Source of the DNA: Prochlorococcus sp. AG-409-B05
Lineage (GTDB): Bacteria > Cyanobacteriota > Cyanobacteriia > PCC-6307 > Cyanobiaceae
Reading direction: 5' to 3'
DNA: 50,319 nt
Assembly (NCBI GenBank): GCA_003216075.1
Contig: QCJK01000012.1
Span: 1-50,319 of the forward strand
Both the position numbers and the translations under genes were made by a program. The number at the start of each line of letters is the position of its first letter. Position 1 is the first letter of the stretch. A model generated the notes under the pieces. It did not search any database. It was not told the DNA's origin and was given only the letters and a program-made list of their open reading frames with translations. Positions 28,445-37,348 of the stretch are shown here, one piece after another.

Positions 28445-28729
28445 TTAATTTTTTGGAGGATTTAGTGCTTCATCTGGGGATTGGAATTTCTCTGAAGATG
28501 AAGGCTCACTTTCAGAGAAGCTTGTTTTGGCAGCCTGATCGTCTTGCTCTTCTGGTTCGGCAATAGCCTTTTGAATTTCACGTTCGAATTCTGAAGATGC
28601 AGATTGAAAACCTTTTAAAGTTTTTCCAAGTGTTCTTCCAAGCTCTGGGAGTCGCTTTGGACCGAAAATTATTAGAGCCAAGGCCCCAATGACTGCAATC
28701 TCTGGCAGACCAACGCCAAATACGTTCAT
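28445..28729 (-). CDS. tatA: Twin-arginine translocase subunit TatA/TatE
   Basis: A 94-residue protein with one N-terminal helix (VGLPEIAVIGALALIIFGP, about 6-24), then the FGPKRLPELGRTLGKTLKGF hinge and amphipathic helix, then an acidic, Ser/Glu/Pro-rich tail. This is the TatA pattern; the pore-forming subunit moves folded proteins across the thylakoid or plasma membrane. TatA and TatB-like members cannot be separated with certainty here, but the short length and FGPKRLPELGR fit TatA. It lies between psbH and pth. Confidence 0.92.
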   Translation of the reverse strand: MNVFGVGLPEIAVIGALALIIFGPKRLPELGRTLGKTLKGFQSASSEFEREIQKAIAEPEEQDDQAAKTSFSESEPSSSEKFQSPDEALNPPKN

Positions 28730-28756
28730 AGGGGTACTTAGCTCTTTAAATATTCA

Positions 28757-28773
28757 AGCTGGAATATCCAGCT
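28757..28773 (-). terminator. Hairpin at the psbH 3' end
   Basis: AGCTGG (28757-28762) and CCAGCT (28768-28773) form a 6-bp stem with a 5-base loop right at the psbH stop. On the minus strand it is followed by AT-rich sequence but no proper T run. It may be a weak terminator or a 3' processing signal between psbH and tatA. Confidence 0.45.
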
Positions 28774-28973
28774 CAAATGCCATTCCAATCAATACTGGTT
28801 CCTTGGAGCAGAAGTGACTGATTGTAGATCTGGAGCATTAGGACAAGGAATACAAGTAGTAAGCATCCAACTAAAGCCATTACAGGGGTAGCTCCCCAGC
28901 CTGGCACTACCTTTCCCTGGCCAGAGTTGCCAATGGATTTGAGAAAACTTCCAATAACTGTTTTTTGTCCCAT
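28773..28973 (-). CDS. psbH: Photosystem II protein PsbH
   Basis: A 66-residue photosystem II subunit with one membrane helix (about 31-51, [21 protein letters not shown]). The lumenal-side [13 protein letters not shown] follows. The N terminus ([27 protein letters not shown]) fits cyanobacterial PsbH, including the conserved WGATP before the helix. It heads a compact minus-strand cluster with tatA, pth and DUF3146. In most cyanobacteria psbN is encoded on the opposite strand next to psbH; I do not find it here. Confidence 0.96.
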   Translation of the reverse strand: MGQKTVIGSFLKSIGNSGQGKVVPGWGATPVMALVGCLLLVFLVLMLQIYNQSLLLQGTSIDWNGI

Positions 28974-29419
28974 GGCGATGGCAAATCTAAAATTTTTTCA
29001 GCATGAACATTGTATGGGCAAACCCCCTTCAGATAATGATTTTTTGCAGAGATTTGATGCAAGTTCTTACTTCTGCTCTTTTGAAGAAAGCGCAATTTCA
29101 GCTTATTCATTGACGCTTGCTCATCTGGATAGACCTCAGGGATAGGACTTTGAACTGCTTTGCTTTATTTATGGGATGAGATTGCTTGGGAAGGTCATTT
29201 TTGTTTTGTTAAGAGCTTGTGACGCTTTTGGGATTGATTTTTTATTGAGACTTCTGTTTTGATTGGGTTGAAATCCCTCTTGATTCTGTGGAAATTTGCC
29301 TTTAGCCACTGAGAAACATTTCAATCCAAGCCAATCGAAGGGGGTTAGCCCCCTTCGATTGCTGAATTCATCACTAAGACCAATAAGATGTGATGGCTTA
29401 CATAGACGTTGCAGTATCC
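28974..29419. other. Intergenic region between divergent psbH and psbI
   Basis: 446 bp expected to hold the promoters of both PSII genes. It contains a 12-bp perfect hairpin at 29333-29360. Two overlapping frames of about 57-67 codons (plus 28972-29145, minus 28907-29110) have no PsbN-like membrane helix and no family resemblance. A 28-codon hydrophobic frame lies at 29176-29262 (plus). Confidence 0.45.
29333..29360. repeat. Perfect 12-bp hairpin upstream of psbI
   Basis: AATCGAAGGGGG (29333-29344) and CCCCCTTCGATT (29349-29360) are exact reverse complements around TTAG. The stem is very stable for this AT-rich sequence. No T run follows on either strand, so it is not a classic terminator. 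It lies 60 bp before the psbI start and might stabilize or process an mRNA end. Confidence 0.75.
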
Positions 29420-29548
29420 ATGCTCGCTCTTAAGATTTCCGTCTACACGGTCGTCTTCTTTTTTGTCGGTGTATTTCTCTTTGGATTCTTAGCCAGTGAT
29501 CCAACTAGAACTCCTGCAAGAAAGGATCTCGAAAGTCCTCAGGATTAA
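29420..29548 (+). CDS. psbI: Photosystem II reaction-centre protein PsbI
   Basis: A 42-residue protein too short for most frame searches. It starts at ATG 29420 with [20 protein letters not shown], a single membrane helix, followed by the conserved [18 protein letters not shown] tail. This is nearly identical to the known cyanobacterial PsbI, which sits beside D1 and helps PSII assembly. A 10-bp hairpin follows 32 bp after the stop. Confidence 0.95.
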   Translation: MLALKISVYTVVFFFVGVFLFGFLASDPTRTPARKDLESPQD

Positions 29549-29580
29549 AAAGCAAGGCTAGTAAACCTAAATAGTCACGA

Positions 29581-29611
29581 CACACACTGGTCTGAAAAAT
29601 TCCAGTGTGTG
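29581..29611 (+). terminator. Hairpin downstream of psbI
   Basis: CACACACTGG (29581-29590) pairs exactly with CCAGTGTGTG (29602-29611) around an 11-base loop. The stem follows the psbI stop by 32 bp and precedes the LptD-like gene. There is no T run after it, so it is a terminator or a 3' stabilizing structure of psbI mRNA. Confidence 0.6.
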
Positions 29612-29651
29612 AGTTCTATATGGCAGGATCGCATGCTTCTACTAAAGTTTT

Positions 29652-32600
29652 TTGGCAGCGATACCTCAACATATTTGGGCTATTGGACTCATCTCTACAA
29701 GTGGGATGGGCCTATTGTCTGGTGGCGTCTATGCATCTCTTTCGAAAGAGGTAAGTATTGCCTTAGACAATGAAGTAACAAAGCAAGTTAATCCTTCTTT
29801 CGCTCCACCAATGGAGCTAAGAGTCAGGTCTGATTATCAGAGTTATGACCCAGAGAAAGAGCGATTTGTAGCCGAGGGGAATGCCGAAGCATTTATAAGT
29901 GGCTACATTTTGAAAGCCGATCGAATTGAGTTTGATAATGCCTCACAAACACTTTATGCTTTAGGTAGTGTACATTTCAAAAAGGGGAATCAATACTTAC
30001 AAGCATCATATTTACGTTATCAATTAGATGATAAGTCTGGAGAGCTGCAAGATGTTTATGGAGTTGTTACACTAAATAATTTGCTTGAAGATCTAAATTC
30101 GGACCTGGAAAACAAAGAGATTATCTTTGATAAGAATTCTAGGGGAAATTCTAATGGGAATGTAGATAAAAGAATCAAGATAGCAAATAATAATAAAAAG
30201 AAGCCTGATAGAGATTTTGAGAGTGATGACTCATACAATACTTTCATAGAAAATCAATTTCCTGCTTCAGTTAAAGTATTAAAAGGAAATCAAAAAAACT
30301 TAGAGATATCATGCCCCCCTAGTATTTTGCCTATCCCCAACTGGCATCCAAATCCCTGGGCAATAACTTTCTGGGGGGGGCAGATGACTGATGCAAAGTT
30401 TGGAGAGACTTTTTTATTTGATGGATTATTTCGTGAAGAATATCTTTTAGGCTTAGGCCTTCATAAAAGAATTTATCGCAATGGTCCATTTGCTATTGAA
30501 CTCGAAACTGACTTTTTCAGGCATATAGCTAACGAGCAAGTGGGAGGTAGATTCAATCAGGACATACCAAATTCCACAACTTCCGGACAGAAATTTGGAG
30601 AAATCGTGCTAGGAATAGCAGCAAGAGTTTGGGTCCGTCCTTGGTTAAGCTTTGCTCTTATTGAAGGAGTTAGTTATAACACAGACTTCAGCAATTATGA
30701 AAGAACTTATAGAGATAAATATGCTAAATTATTAAATTATTTAGGTCTTGAATTAGAAGCAGAGCTTTCTGAAAGATTATCTTTAATAGGAAGAATTCAT
30801 CATCGCTCGGGTGCTTATGGAATATATAGTGGTGTAAAAGAAGGTAGTAATGCTTATCTCCTTGGCTTGAGATATCATTGGGGTCAAGATAGTAATTTTT
30901 ATAAGCAAAAAAGCCTTAAGCCACCCTTAGGTTGTCCAAATTCCAAATCAAAATATAAAAATAATTTGTTTGGCATTCATGAAGAATTGAAATCCTTGAA
31001 AGCCAATAACGCTATCAAAGAAGAATTAGATGATGAGAATCAAATTAGCTCATTAGGTAAAGCAGAAATTAGTTTTCAGGATCATCCAGATCATTTCAGC
31101 AAAGGCAAAGACAATTTAAATAGGATGAAGCCATTTCAGCAAGAGTTGATTAGGGAAGAATCGATCTCTAAATCGAATCAGCAAATTCGGAAAATAAAAT
31201 TAAGAGATAAATTCATTTTTCAAGGTCAATTTGGTATACCTTCTAGGCAAAAAGGTATACAGGGAAACAATGCATTCTCTGCAATGGGAATTTCTAGATT
31301 GAACAAAAAATTAATAACAGGTTCGATTAGGAAATGGCGGATTCAAGCAGACAGAGTCTTTATTAATTCAGATGGATGGACTGCTGATTTTGTGAGTTTT
31401 ACTAATGACCCTCTTACTCCAGCTCAATCACGACTGGATGCTGAAGATGTGATAGCAATTGAGGAGAGCAATGGGGATATCTTGATAAGAAGCAAACGAA
31501 GTAAACTTATACTTGAAGATAGATTTTCCTTCCCTTTTCGACGTAAGCAAAGAATTAAGAGAAAACAAGAATTGGTTAATCGCTGGATTATTGGAATTGA
31601 TAATAAAGATAGAGATGGATTGTTTATAGGACGACAATTTAGGCCATGGAGATTAGGTAAAAGTTATGAAGTTTATTTCCAGCCCCAATTGATGTTGCAA
31701 CGTATGCTAAATGGTACGACCAATAGTTATATAGCTGAGGGAAAGCCTTCAAATAGTGAGAAGGTATCTACTGCAACTACTTTGGCTGATTTCTTTGGAA
31801 TGAAAGTGGAGCTCAAAGGCAAGATCTTAGATTGGAATCTAAATACTCAGGCTGATTTAAGTACTCTTAATAATGAAAGGATTTCTAATGGCTCAAGATT
31901 ATGGAGTACTTTAAGTAATAGCTTTGATTTGCCATGGATAAATGATATTGGGATCAATTTGTTTGGAACCTTTCGATATAGGACATGGAATGGTTCATTG
32001 GGTAATACAGAGATTTATTCGGCGTATGGTGGTTTTTTGGAAAAGAAAAGTGGCTTTAAAATTTCTACTATAAATAATAATTTTATTGTAAGATTAGGTT
32101 TGGGTAGATATCGTGCCGAGGAGTCTGAGAACAAGGAAATCTCTTTTCTTTGGAGAGGTAATATATACGCTGAGTTGAATAGTAGCTACCCTATTTGGAG
32201 AGGCAATAAAAGCAATCTTGGCATCTATTCCGATTATAAGTATTCTCCAGAACCTATCATCCCAGGATTAACCTTTAATACTAAGTTTAGTACGGCATTT
32301 TCAGCTTATGAAGGTGGAGAAGTCCAAAATACTATTAGCTTTAGTGCAGGACCTGCTTTGACGTTAGGTAATTTTGCAAGACAATACTTTGATTATACAA
32401 AGCTTAGAGTTTTTGTAGGAGGGACTATTAAACAAGGTGATAGCCCTTTTTCTTTTGATAAAGCTGTTGATTTGGGAAGGATGTCAGTTTCTCTCTCTCA
32501 ACAAATAGCTGGGCCATTGGTATTTGATACAGGATTTGAATTCAATATTGACAAGGGTTCTGAGTATTATGGCCAGGCGATTAATTCAAGTTTTGGGCTT

Positions 32601-32729
32601 AGATGGCAACGTAGGTCTTATGACTTAGGTTTATTTTATAAGCCTAAGGAAGGTGTTGGCGGTATGACTATTAGATTTAATGACTTCAATTATAATGGCA
32701 AAGGACTTCCATTCATCCAGGAAAGATAA
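29652..32729 (+). CDS. LptD-like outer-membrane protein (DUF3769)
   Basis: A 1025-residue protein. An N-terminal hydrophobic segment (about 8-27) acts as signal or anchor. An OstA/LptA-like beta-jelly-roll stretch follows (about 55-140; FVAEGNAEAFISGYILKADR and LYALGSVHFKKG are typical repeats), then a long beta-rich C-terminal part with alternating aromatic and polar residues and an end rich in aromatic strands (FGLRWQRRSYDLGLFYKP). This fits cyanobacterial DUF3769 proteins, considered the LptD counterpart that inserts LPS in the outer membrane. The central region (about 440-560) is Lys/Asn/Gln-rich. The start is TTG 29652; ATG 29704 is an alternative. A run of eight G lies in the frame at 30373-30380. 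Confidence 0.8.
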   Translation: MAAIPQHIWAIGLISTSGMGLLSGGVYASLSKEVSIALDNEVTKQVNPSFAPPMELRVRSDYQSYDPEKERFVAEGNAEAFISGYILKADRIEFDNASQTLYALGSVHFKKGNQYLQASYLRYQLDDKSGELQDVYGVVTLNNLLEDLNSDLENKEIIFDKNSRGNSNGNVDKRIKIANNNKKKPDRDFESDDSYNTFIENQFPASVKVLKGNQKNLEISCPPSILPIPNWHPNPWAITFWGGQMTDAKFGETFLFDGLFREEYLLGLGLHKRIYRNGPFAIELETDFFRHIANEQVGGRFNQDIPNSTTSGQKFGEIVLGIAARVWVRPWLSFALIEGVSYNTDFSNYERTYRDKYAKLLNYLGLELEAELSERLSLIGRIHHRSGAYGIYSGVKEGSNAYLLGLRYHWGQDSNFYKQKSLKPPLGCPNSKSKYKNNLFGIHEELKSLKANNAIKEELDDENQISSLGKAEISFQDHPDHFSKGKDNLNRMKPFQQELIREESISKSNQQIRKIKLRDKFIFQGQFGIPSRQKGIQGNNAFSAMGISRLNKKLITGSIRKWRIQADRVFINSDGWTADFVSFTNDPLTPAQSRLDAEDVIAIEESNGDILIRSKRSKLILEDRFSFPFRRKQRIKRKQELVNRWIIGIDNKDRDGLFIGRQFRPWRLGKSYEVYFQPQLMLQRMLNGTTNSYIAEGKPSNSEKVSTATTLADFFGMKVELKGKILDWNLNTQADLSTLNNERISNGSRLWSTLSNSFDLPWINDIGINLFGTFRYRTWNGSLGNTEIYSAYGGFLEKKSGFKISTINNNFIVRLGLGRYRAEESENKEISFLWRGNIYAELNSSYPIWRGNKSNLGIYSDYKYSPEPIIPGLTFNTKFSTAFSAYEGGEVQNTISFSAGPALTLGNFARQYFDYTKLRVFVGGTIKQGDSPFSFDKAVDLGRMSVSLSQQIAGPLVFDTGFEFNIDKGSEYYGQAINSSFGLRWQRRSYDLGLFYKPKEGVGGMTIRFNDFNYNGKGLPFIQER

Positions 32730-32757
32730 TAAGATAGGTTTATCGTTAGTTTGTAAT

Positions 32758-33381
32758 CTAAAATTTTTTAAATTGATTCAGGTATGGAAGTTTATTTTTG
32801 ACTTTCAATAAGTCTTCTTCATTCGACATTAGCTGTGATATTGCATCCCATTTGCCAGTAGCAAGCATTTCTAATGGACCTTGCTGGATGTCAACTTCCC
32901 ATGCTTGATCATTCGAAAATATTTTCTTTTTCTTGATCTTTAAGGTCCAATAGTGACGATTGTCATTCTCAATGTGATTTTGGATGGCATTGATTGTTTT
33001 GGCTGATGCAGTCGCACAGGGAATACCTAGAGATAGACAATTTCCATAAAAGATTTCCGCAAAACTTTGACCAATAAGTGCACGTATGCCCCATCTCATT
33101 AGTGCTTGTGGGGCATGCTCTCTGCTAGAGCCACAGCCAAAGTTATCATTAACTACTAATATTGATGCACCCTTATTTATGTTTAAGTCGAAAGGATGAT
33201 GACCATTCATTTCACTGCGGTCATCTGCAAAAACTTTATCTCCTAGAGATGTAAAACTAATACATTTAAGGAATCGTGCAGGAATAATTCGATCTGTATC
33301 TATGTCATCTCCACGTAAAGTAAAAGCTTGTCCATAAATTTGGGTAATAGGACCTTTTGGATAGGATGGCTGATCTTTCAT
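32758..33381 (-). CDS. leuD: 3-isopropylmalate dehydratase small subunit
   Basis: Swivel-domain partner of LeuC in leucine synthesis, isomerizing 2- to 3-isopropylmalate. The 207 residues contain the 'GDDIDTDRIIPARFLK' opening and the substrate-recognition loop NDNFGCGSSREHAPQAL. leuC lies directly upstream with a 36-bp gap. The pair is on the minus strand, convergent with the LptD-like gene. Confidence 0.96.
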   Translation of the reverse strand: MKDQPSYPKGPITQIYGQAFTLRGDDIDTDRIIPARFLKCISFTSLGDKVFADDRSEMNGHHPFDLNINKGASILVVNDNFGCGSSREHAPQALMRWGIRALIGQSFAEIFYGNCLSLGIPCATASAKTINAIQNHIENDNRHYWTLKIKKKKIFSNDQAWEVDIQQGPLEMLATGKWDAISQLMSNEEDLLKVKNKLPYLNQFKKF

Positions 33382-33417
33382 TGATTCAAGGTGAATTTCT
33401 GGTGAAAAAAAATTTTC

Positions 33418-34821
33418 TTATTGAAGAGTGCGTACATCTGTTACCCTCCCAGTGATTGCGGCGGCTGTTACCATCGCTGGACTCATTAGTAAGGTGCGAC
33501 CAGTCGCAGAACCTTGACGCCCTTTGAAATTTCGGTTGCTTGAACTTGCACTTATTTGTCTACCTTCTAATCGATCAGGATTCATTGCTAAGCACATTGA
33601 ACAACCCGGTTTTCTCCACTCAAAACCAGCATTTTTGAAAATTTCGACCAACCCTTCATCTTCAGCTGCTTTTGCAACATTTTCTGAGCCAGGTACAACG
33701 AATGCTTTTATACCTTTTGCTACATGTCGTCCTTTTGCGATCGAGGCGGCAATTTTTAAATCATTTAGTCGCCCATTGGTGCAACTTCCTATAAAACAAA
33801 CATCGATGGGAAGATCTAAAATTGTCCCCCCTGGTGTAAGTCCCATGTAATTGTATGCTTCTTGAGCAATTGTTTTCTCTGAGGGGGAAAGAGATTCTGG
33901 GTCTGGAAGCTTCTCGTCAATACCTATCCCTTGCCCAGGGGTGATTCCCCATGTAACAGTTGGAGGGATTTTTGAAGCGTCAAAATCAACTTCATCATCA
34001 AATATGGCTTTTTCATCACTACTAATAGTTTTCCACCAGGAAATTGCTTGAGTCCAATTTCTTTCTTTTGGGGCATGAAGTCGATTTTCTAAATACTTAA
34101 AAGTGACTTCATCTGGATTGATATATCCACATCGAGCACCTGCTTCAATAGCCATATTGCATATAGTCATTCTTTCTTCCATAGAAAGACTTGCGATTGC
34201 TGGTCCTGCGAATTCATATGCATAACCAACCCCAGCTTTAACTCCAAGAGTATGAATAATGTGCAGGATCAGATCTTTTGCATAAACGCCTTTTTTAAGA
34301 GTGTTGTTTACCCAAATGCGCCTTACCTTCAATTTGTTCATTGTTAGGCTTTGGCTGGCCAGAACATCTCGCACTTGGCTGGTGCCAATCCCAAATGCAA
34401 TCGCTCCAAAAGCTCCATGAGTAGAAGTGTGAGAGTCACCGCATACAACTGTCATGCCAGGCTGCGTTAGGCCTAGTTCTGGCGCTATGACATGGACTAT
34501 TCCTTGATTGCCACTTTTCAAGCCATAAAATTTGATGTTATGAATTTCGCAGTTCTCTTCTAATGTGCAAAGCATTTCTTCTGCTAGAGGATCGGCGAAT
34601 GGCCTGTCTTGACTAGTAGTAGGCACGATGTGATCTACAGTTGCCACCGTTTGCTCAGGACATCGGACCCTCAAACCCTTTTCTTTTAACGCGAAGAAAG
34701 CTTGAGGACTTGTTACCTCATGAATGAGATGAAGTCCTACAAAAAGTTGTGTTGAACCACCAGGTAGTTCTGCTATCCGGTGTAAATCCCACACTTTGTC
34801 GTAGAGCGTGCCTGAGCTCAA
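33418..34821 (-). CDS. leuC: 3-isopropylmalate dehydratase large subunit
   Basis: Aconitase-superfamily catalytic subunit of leucine synthesis. The 467 residues carry the three cluster-binding cysteines in FIGSCTNGR and [10 protein letters not shown], plus [12 protein letters not shown] and the [17 protein letters not shown] opening. It is the usual bacterial length. cinA lies upstream (29-bp gap) and leuD downstream, likely one transcription unit. Confidence 0.97.
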   Translation of the reverse strand: MSSGTLYDKVWDLHRIAELPGGSTQLFVGLHLIHEVTSPQAFFALKEKGLRVRCPEQTVATVDHIVPTTSQDRPFADPLAEEMLCTLEENCEIHNIKFYGLKSGNQGIVHVIAPELGLTQPGMTVVCGDSHTSTHGAFGAIAFGIGTSQVRDVLASQSLTMNKLKVRRIWVNNTLKKGVYAKDLILHIIHTLGVKAGVGYAYEFAGPAIASLSMEERMTICNMAIEAGARCGYINPDEVTFKYLENRLHAPKERNWTQAISWWKTISSDEKAIFDDEVDFDASKIPPTVTWGITPGQGIGIDEKLPDPESLSPSEKTIAQEAYNYMGLTPGGTILDLPIDVCFIGSCTNGRLNDLKIAASIAKGRHVAKGIKAFVVPGSENVAKAAEDEGLVEIFKNAGFEWRKPGCSMCLAMNPDRLEGRQISASSSNRNFKGRQGSATGRTLLMSPAMVTAAAITGRVTDVRTLQ

Positions 34822-34850
34822 GATTTAATTCAAGGTCGATAAGATAGACC

Positions 34851-36122
34851 TTATACCCGAGCGATTAGCAGCTGACGCAAATTATCTAAACTGCGAACAA
34901 TGCTCAATTTTTGAATTGATACTCTTTCTCTATGGGATCCAAACTTCTCGGTGATCGTTTTACATACTCCGGGACCAGCTACAGCTATATGCACTAGACC
35001 TATGGGTTTGTCTTTTGTTTTACCTTCAGGACCTGCTAAACCAGTTATTGCAATAGCCCAGTCCGTATTTAGTTGCTCTCGAACCCCTTCAGCCATCGCT
35101 TTGGCCACTTGGCTTGAGACTGCTCCGTACGAATTGAGGATGTCTGAAGGGACTCCAAGAATTTTTTCTTTTATGGTATTGCTATAAGCAATTACTCCTC
35201 CTTTAAATACTTTTGAAGCGCCTGGGATTGAGGAAATTAAGGCTCCTGCACCACCACCAGTACATGATTCTGCAACTGAAAGGGTTTGTTCTTTTTTTTG
35301 AAGCAGATTAAGTATTACAGACGCCATATTTTCGTCATCGGAGCCATAGTAATGGTCTCCAAGTCTTTGCTTTAATGCTTCTTCTATAGGGCGAAGAAGT
35401 TTATTGGCTTGTTTGGAATCTTTTGCTTTAGCGGTTAATCTTAATTTGACTTCTCCAAGCTCTGCATAAGGTGCAACAGTAGGATTATTATTAGACAGTA
35501 AATCTTTGATTTGATCAGAAAGACTTGATTCCGGAATATTGGTGAATCTCATTATTTTGCTTACATATGTGTCTTTGACTATTCCACATTTATTCAGCCA
35601 AGGTAAAACAGTCTCTGTCCACATTTGTTTCATTTCAGATGGAACTCCTGGGAGTGTAATTATCGTAAAATTCGGTTTAGGGACCCATATCATTCCTGGA
35701 GCAGTTCCAGTTGGATTTGGAATGATCTTTGCTCCTATTGGAAAGTAAGCTTGCTTCTTATTACTTTGAGCTGTTAGTGATCCATTTAGACTCATCTTTT
35801 CTTCTATAGCGTCCAAGATTTCAGATCTTTCTTCAAGTGAAGTATTGAATGTTGAAGCAATTGTTTCAGTAGTTAGATCGTCAGGAGTTGGTCCTAGTCC
35901 CCCTGTAGTGACAAGTATTTGACTTCGCTCACTAGACTCAAGTAAAGCCTTTTCAAGGCGATAAGAATTATCACCTACCACGGTCTGCCTGTAATGAGGT
36001 AGTCCCAATGATGCCAATTGAATGGCAAGCCATTTGGCATTGGAGTTTAGAATATTACCAAGCAGAAGTTCAGTTCCTATGCAAAGGATTTCTACACCAT
36101 AATTAGTGGAATTATGAGTCAT
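34851..36122 (-). CDS. cinA: CinA-family protein (nicotinamide-nucleotide amidohydrolase type)
   Basis: A 423-residue two-domain protein. The N-terminal MoaB/COG1058 domain has the EILCIGTELLLGNILNSNA opening and the VTTGGLGPTPDDLT loop. The C-terminal PncC-like amidase domain (from about 265) has LSVAESCTGGGAGALISS, where the catalytic Ser lies, and ITGLAGPEG. In bacteria such proteins hydrolyse ADP-ribose and deamidate NMN for NAD recycling; in cyanobacteria CinA is often noted for its competence-linked name, but no competence gene is nearby. It sits between the WecA-like gene and leuC. Confidence 0.93.
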   Translation of the reverse strand: MTHNSTNYGVEILCIGTELLLGNILNSNAKWLAIQLASLGLPHYRQTVVGDNSYRLEKALLESSERSQILVTTGGLGPTPDDLTTETIASTFNTSLEERSEILDAIEEKMSLNGSLTAQSNKKQAYFPIGAKIIPNPTGTAPGMIWVPKPNFTIITLPGVPSEMKQMWTETVLPWLNKCGIVKDTYVSKIMRFTNIPESSLSDQIKDLLSNNNPTVAPYAELGEVKLRLTAKAKDSKQANKLLRPIEEALKQRLGDHYYGSDDENMASVILNLLQKKEQTLSVAESCTGGGAGALISSIPGASKVFKGGVIAYSNTIKEKILGVPSDILNSYGAVSSQVAKAMAEGVREQLNTDWAIAITGLAGPEGKTKDKPIGLVHIAVAGPGVCKTITEKFGSHRERVSIQKLSIVRSLDNLRQLLIARV

Positions 36123-36145
36123 GCTTATCTAAAAGATCCCCCATT

Positions 36146-37261
36146 TTAATTTGTTTTTTTAAGAGGAAGATTTTTCAAAGTTATCTTCTTTTGAAATGTT
36201 CCTTTTCGACGAATATTTACAATAGTGGTCACTAGGATTGTTGTTGACAAGGCTAGCCAAAGAAAACGCATTTCGGCATTTACTAAAACTAATGCCAAGG
36301 CTGCTATCCATTGAGTGGAAACATAAATCAAGAGGACTGTCTTGCGATGGCCAAAACCTGCTTGTACCAATCTGTGATGTAGATGTCTTCTGTCTGGCTT
36401 GAACGGAGAGCGCCCTTCTTTGAGGCGTCCCATTATCACTGCAGACATATCAGCAAGGGGAATTGAGAAAATGATTAAAGGTAGTAGCAAGCTTAATGTT
36501 GTAAGTCCTTTTGCGGGGCCAACAATGCTAATTGCTGCCAGGGTGAAACCTAAAAAATATGAGCCTCCATCACCCATGAAAATCCCTGCTGGATTGAAGT
36601 TATGTCTTAGGAACCCAAAGCAAGATCCTGCCAATGCTGCTGCAAGAAAACCAGCTGCAATTTCATGAAGTGAAAAACAAACAGATATAAGGCTGATTGC
36701 AGTTATCCCTGCAACTCCTGCTGCTAAACCATCTAAACCATCTAACCAATTGATTGCATTAGTTATCCCTACAAGCCAGATCACTGTTGTCGCAAGACTT
36801 AAAAAATCAGGCAAAGTGAAAGATGAACTTCCTTGATTAACTAAGGGTATTTCTATTGTTCCAATGCGAATACCTTGTGTCCATATGGCAAATGATATTG
36901 CAATTTGACCAGTCAATCTGGGCCATGGAGATAAAGCATATAGATCATCAGCTAAACCAATAACAAAGAAACAAAGCGCTCCAGCGAGTGTGGACCAGAT
37001 TAATTGATCTTTTGTGCTGGTAATAAAGTTAAAACCTCCAATCATCCATGTAATTGAAAGTGCGATACAAAACCCCACTACCATCCCAACTCCTCCAATT
37101 CGAACAATTGGATTACTGTGTTGTTTTCGAGGGTCAGGTTGATCAGTTAGTCCAAGATTCATGCCGAGAGATCTGACACATGGAATCAACACAGCGGTAA
37201 TAAAAGCCGCCATGCCAAAAGTCGCTGAAGCGAATGCGAGTGGGCTGCTCGCGAAAGTCAA
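36146..37261 (-). CDS. MraY/WecA-type undecaprenyl-phosphate sugar-phosphate transferase
   Basis: A 371-residue polytopic membrane protein with about ten hydrophobic segments. It belongs to the polyprenyl-phosphate HexNAc-1-phosphate transferase family. Family marks seen are GLADDLYALSPWPRLTGQ (the acidic DD pair that binds Mg), NAINWLDGLDGLAAG, FLRHNFNPAGIFMGDGGSYFLGF and the loop GRSPFKPDRRHLHHRLVQAG, the HxHH pattern typical of WecA/TagO rather than MraY. It likely starts O-antigen or other surface-polymer synthesis with UDP-GlcNAc; the exact sugar is inferred. Confidence 0.9.
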   Translation of the reverse strand: MTFASSPLAFASATFGMAAFITAVLIPCVRSLGMNLGLTDQPDPRKQHSNPIVRIGGVGMVVGFCIALSITWMIGGFNFITSTKDQLIWSTLAGALCFFVIGLADDLYALSPWPRLTGQIAISFAIWTQGIRIGTIEIPLVNQGSSSFTLPDFLSLATTVIWLVGITNAINWLDGLDGLAAGVAGITAISLISVCFSLHEIAAGFLAAALAGSCFGFLRHNFNPAGIFMGDGGSYFLGFTLAAISIVGPAKGLTTLSLLLPLIIFSIPLADMSAVIMGRLKEGRSPFKPDRRHLHHRLVQAGFGHRKTVLLIYVSTQWIAALALVLVNAEMRFLWLALSTTILVTTIVNIRRKGTFQKKITLKNLPLKKTN

Positions 37262-37348
37262 CTTTGCTCCTTATAGATGAGACCCAATTAAGGGTTTGCT
37301 AATGGGATCCTAGACAGATTTATTTTTGATTTCTTGGCAGTAGTCCAC

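Noticed and set aside
28907-29145. Frames of 57-67 codons on both strands at the psbH start, considered as psbN
   Set aside because: Neither has the PsbN membrane helix or its conserved tail; one runs through psbH on its own strand.
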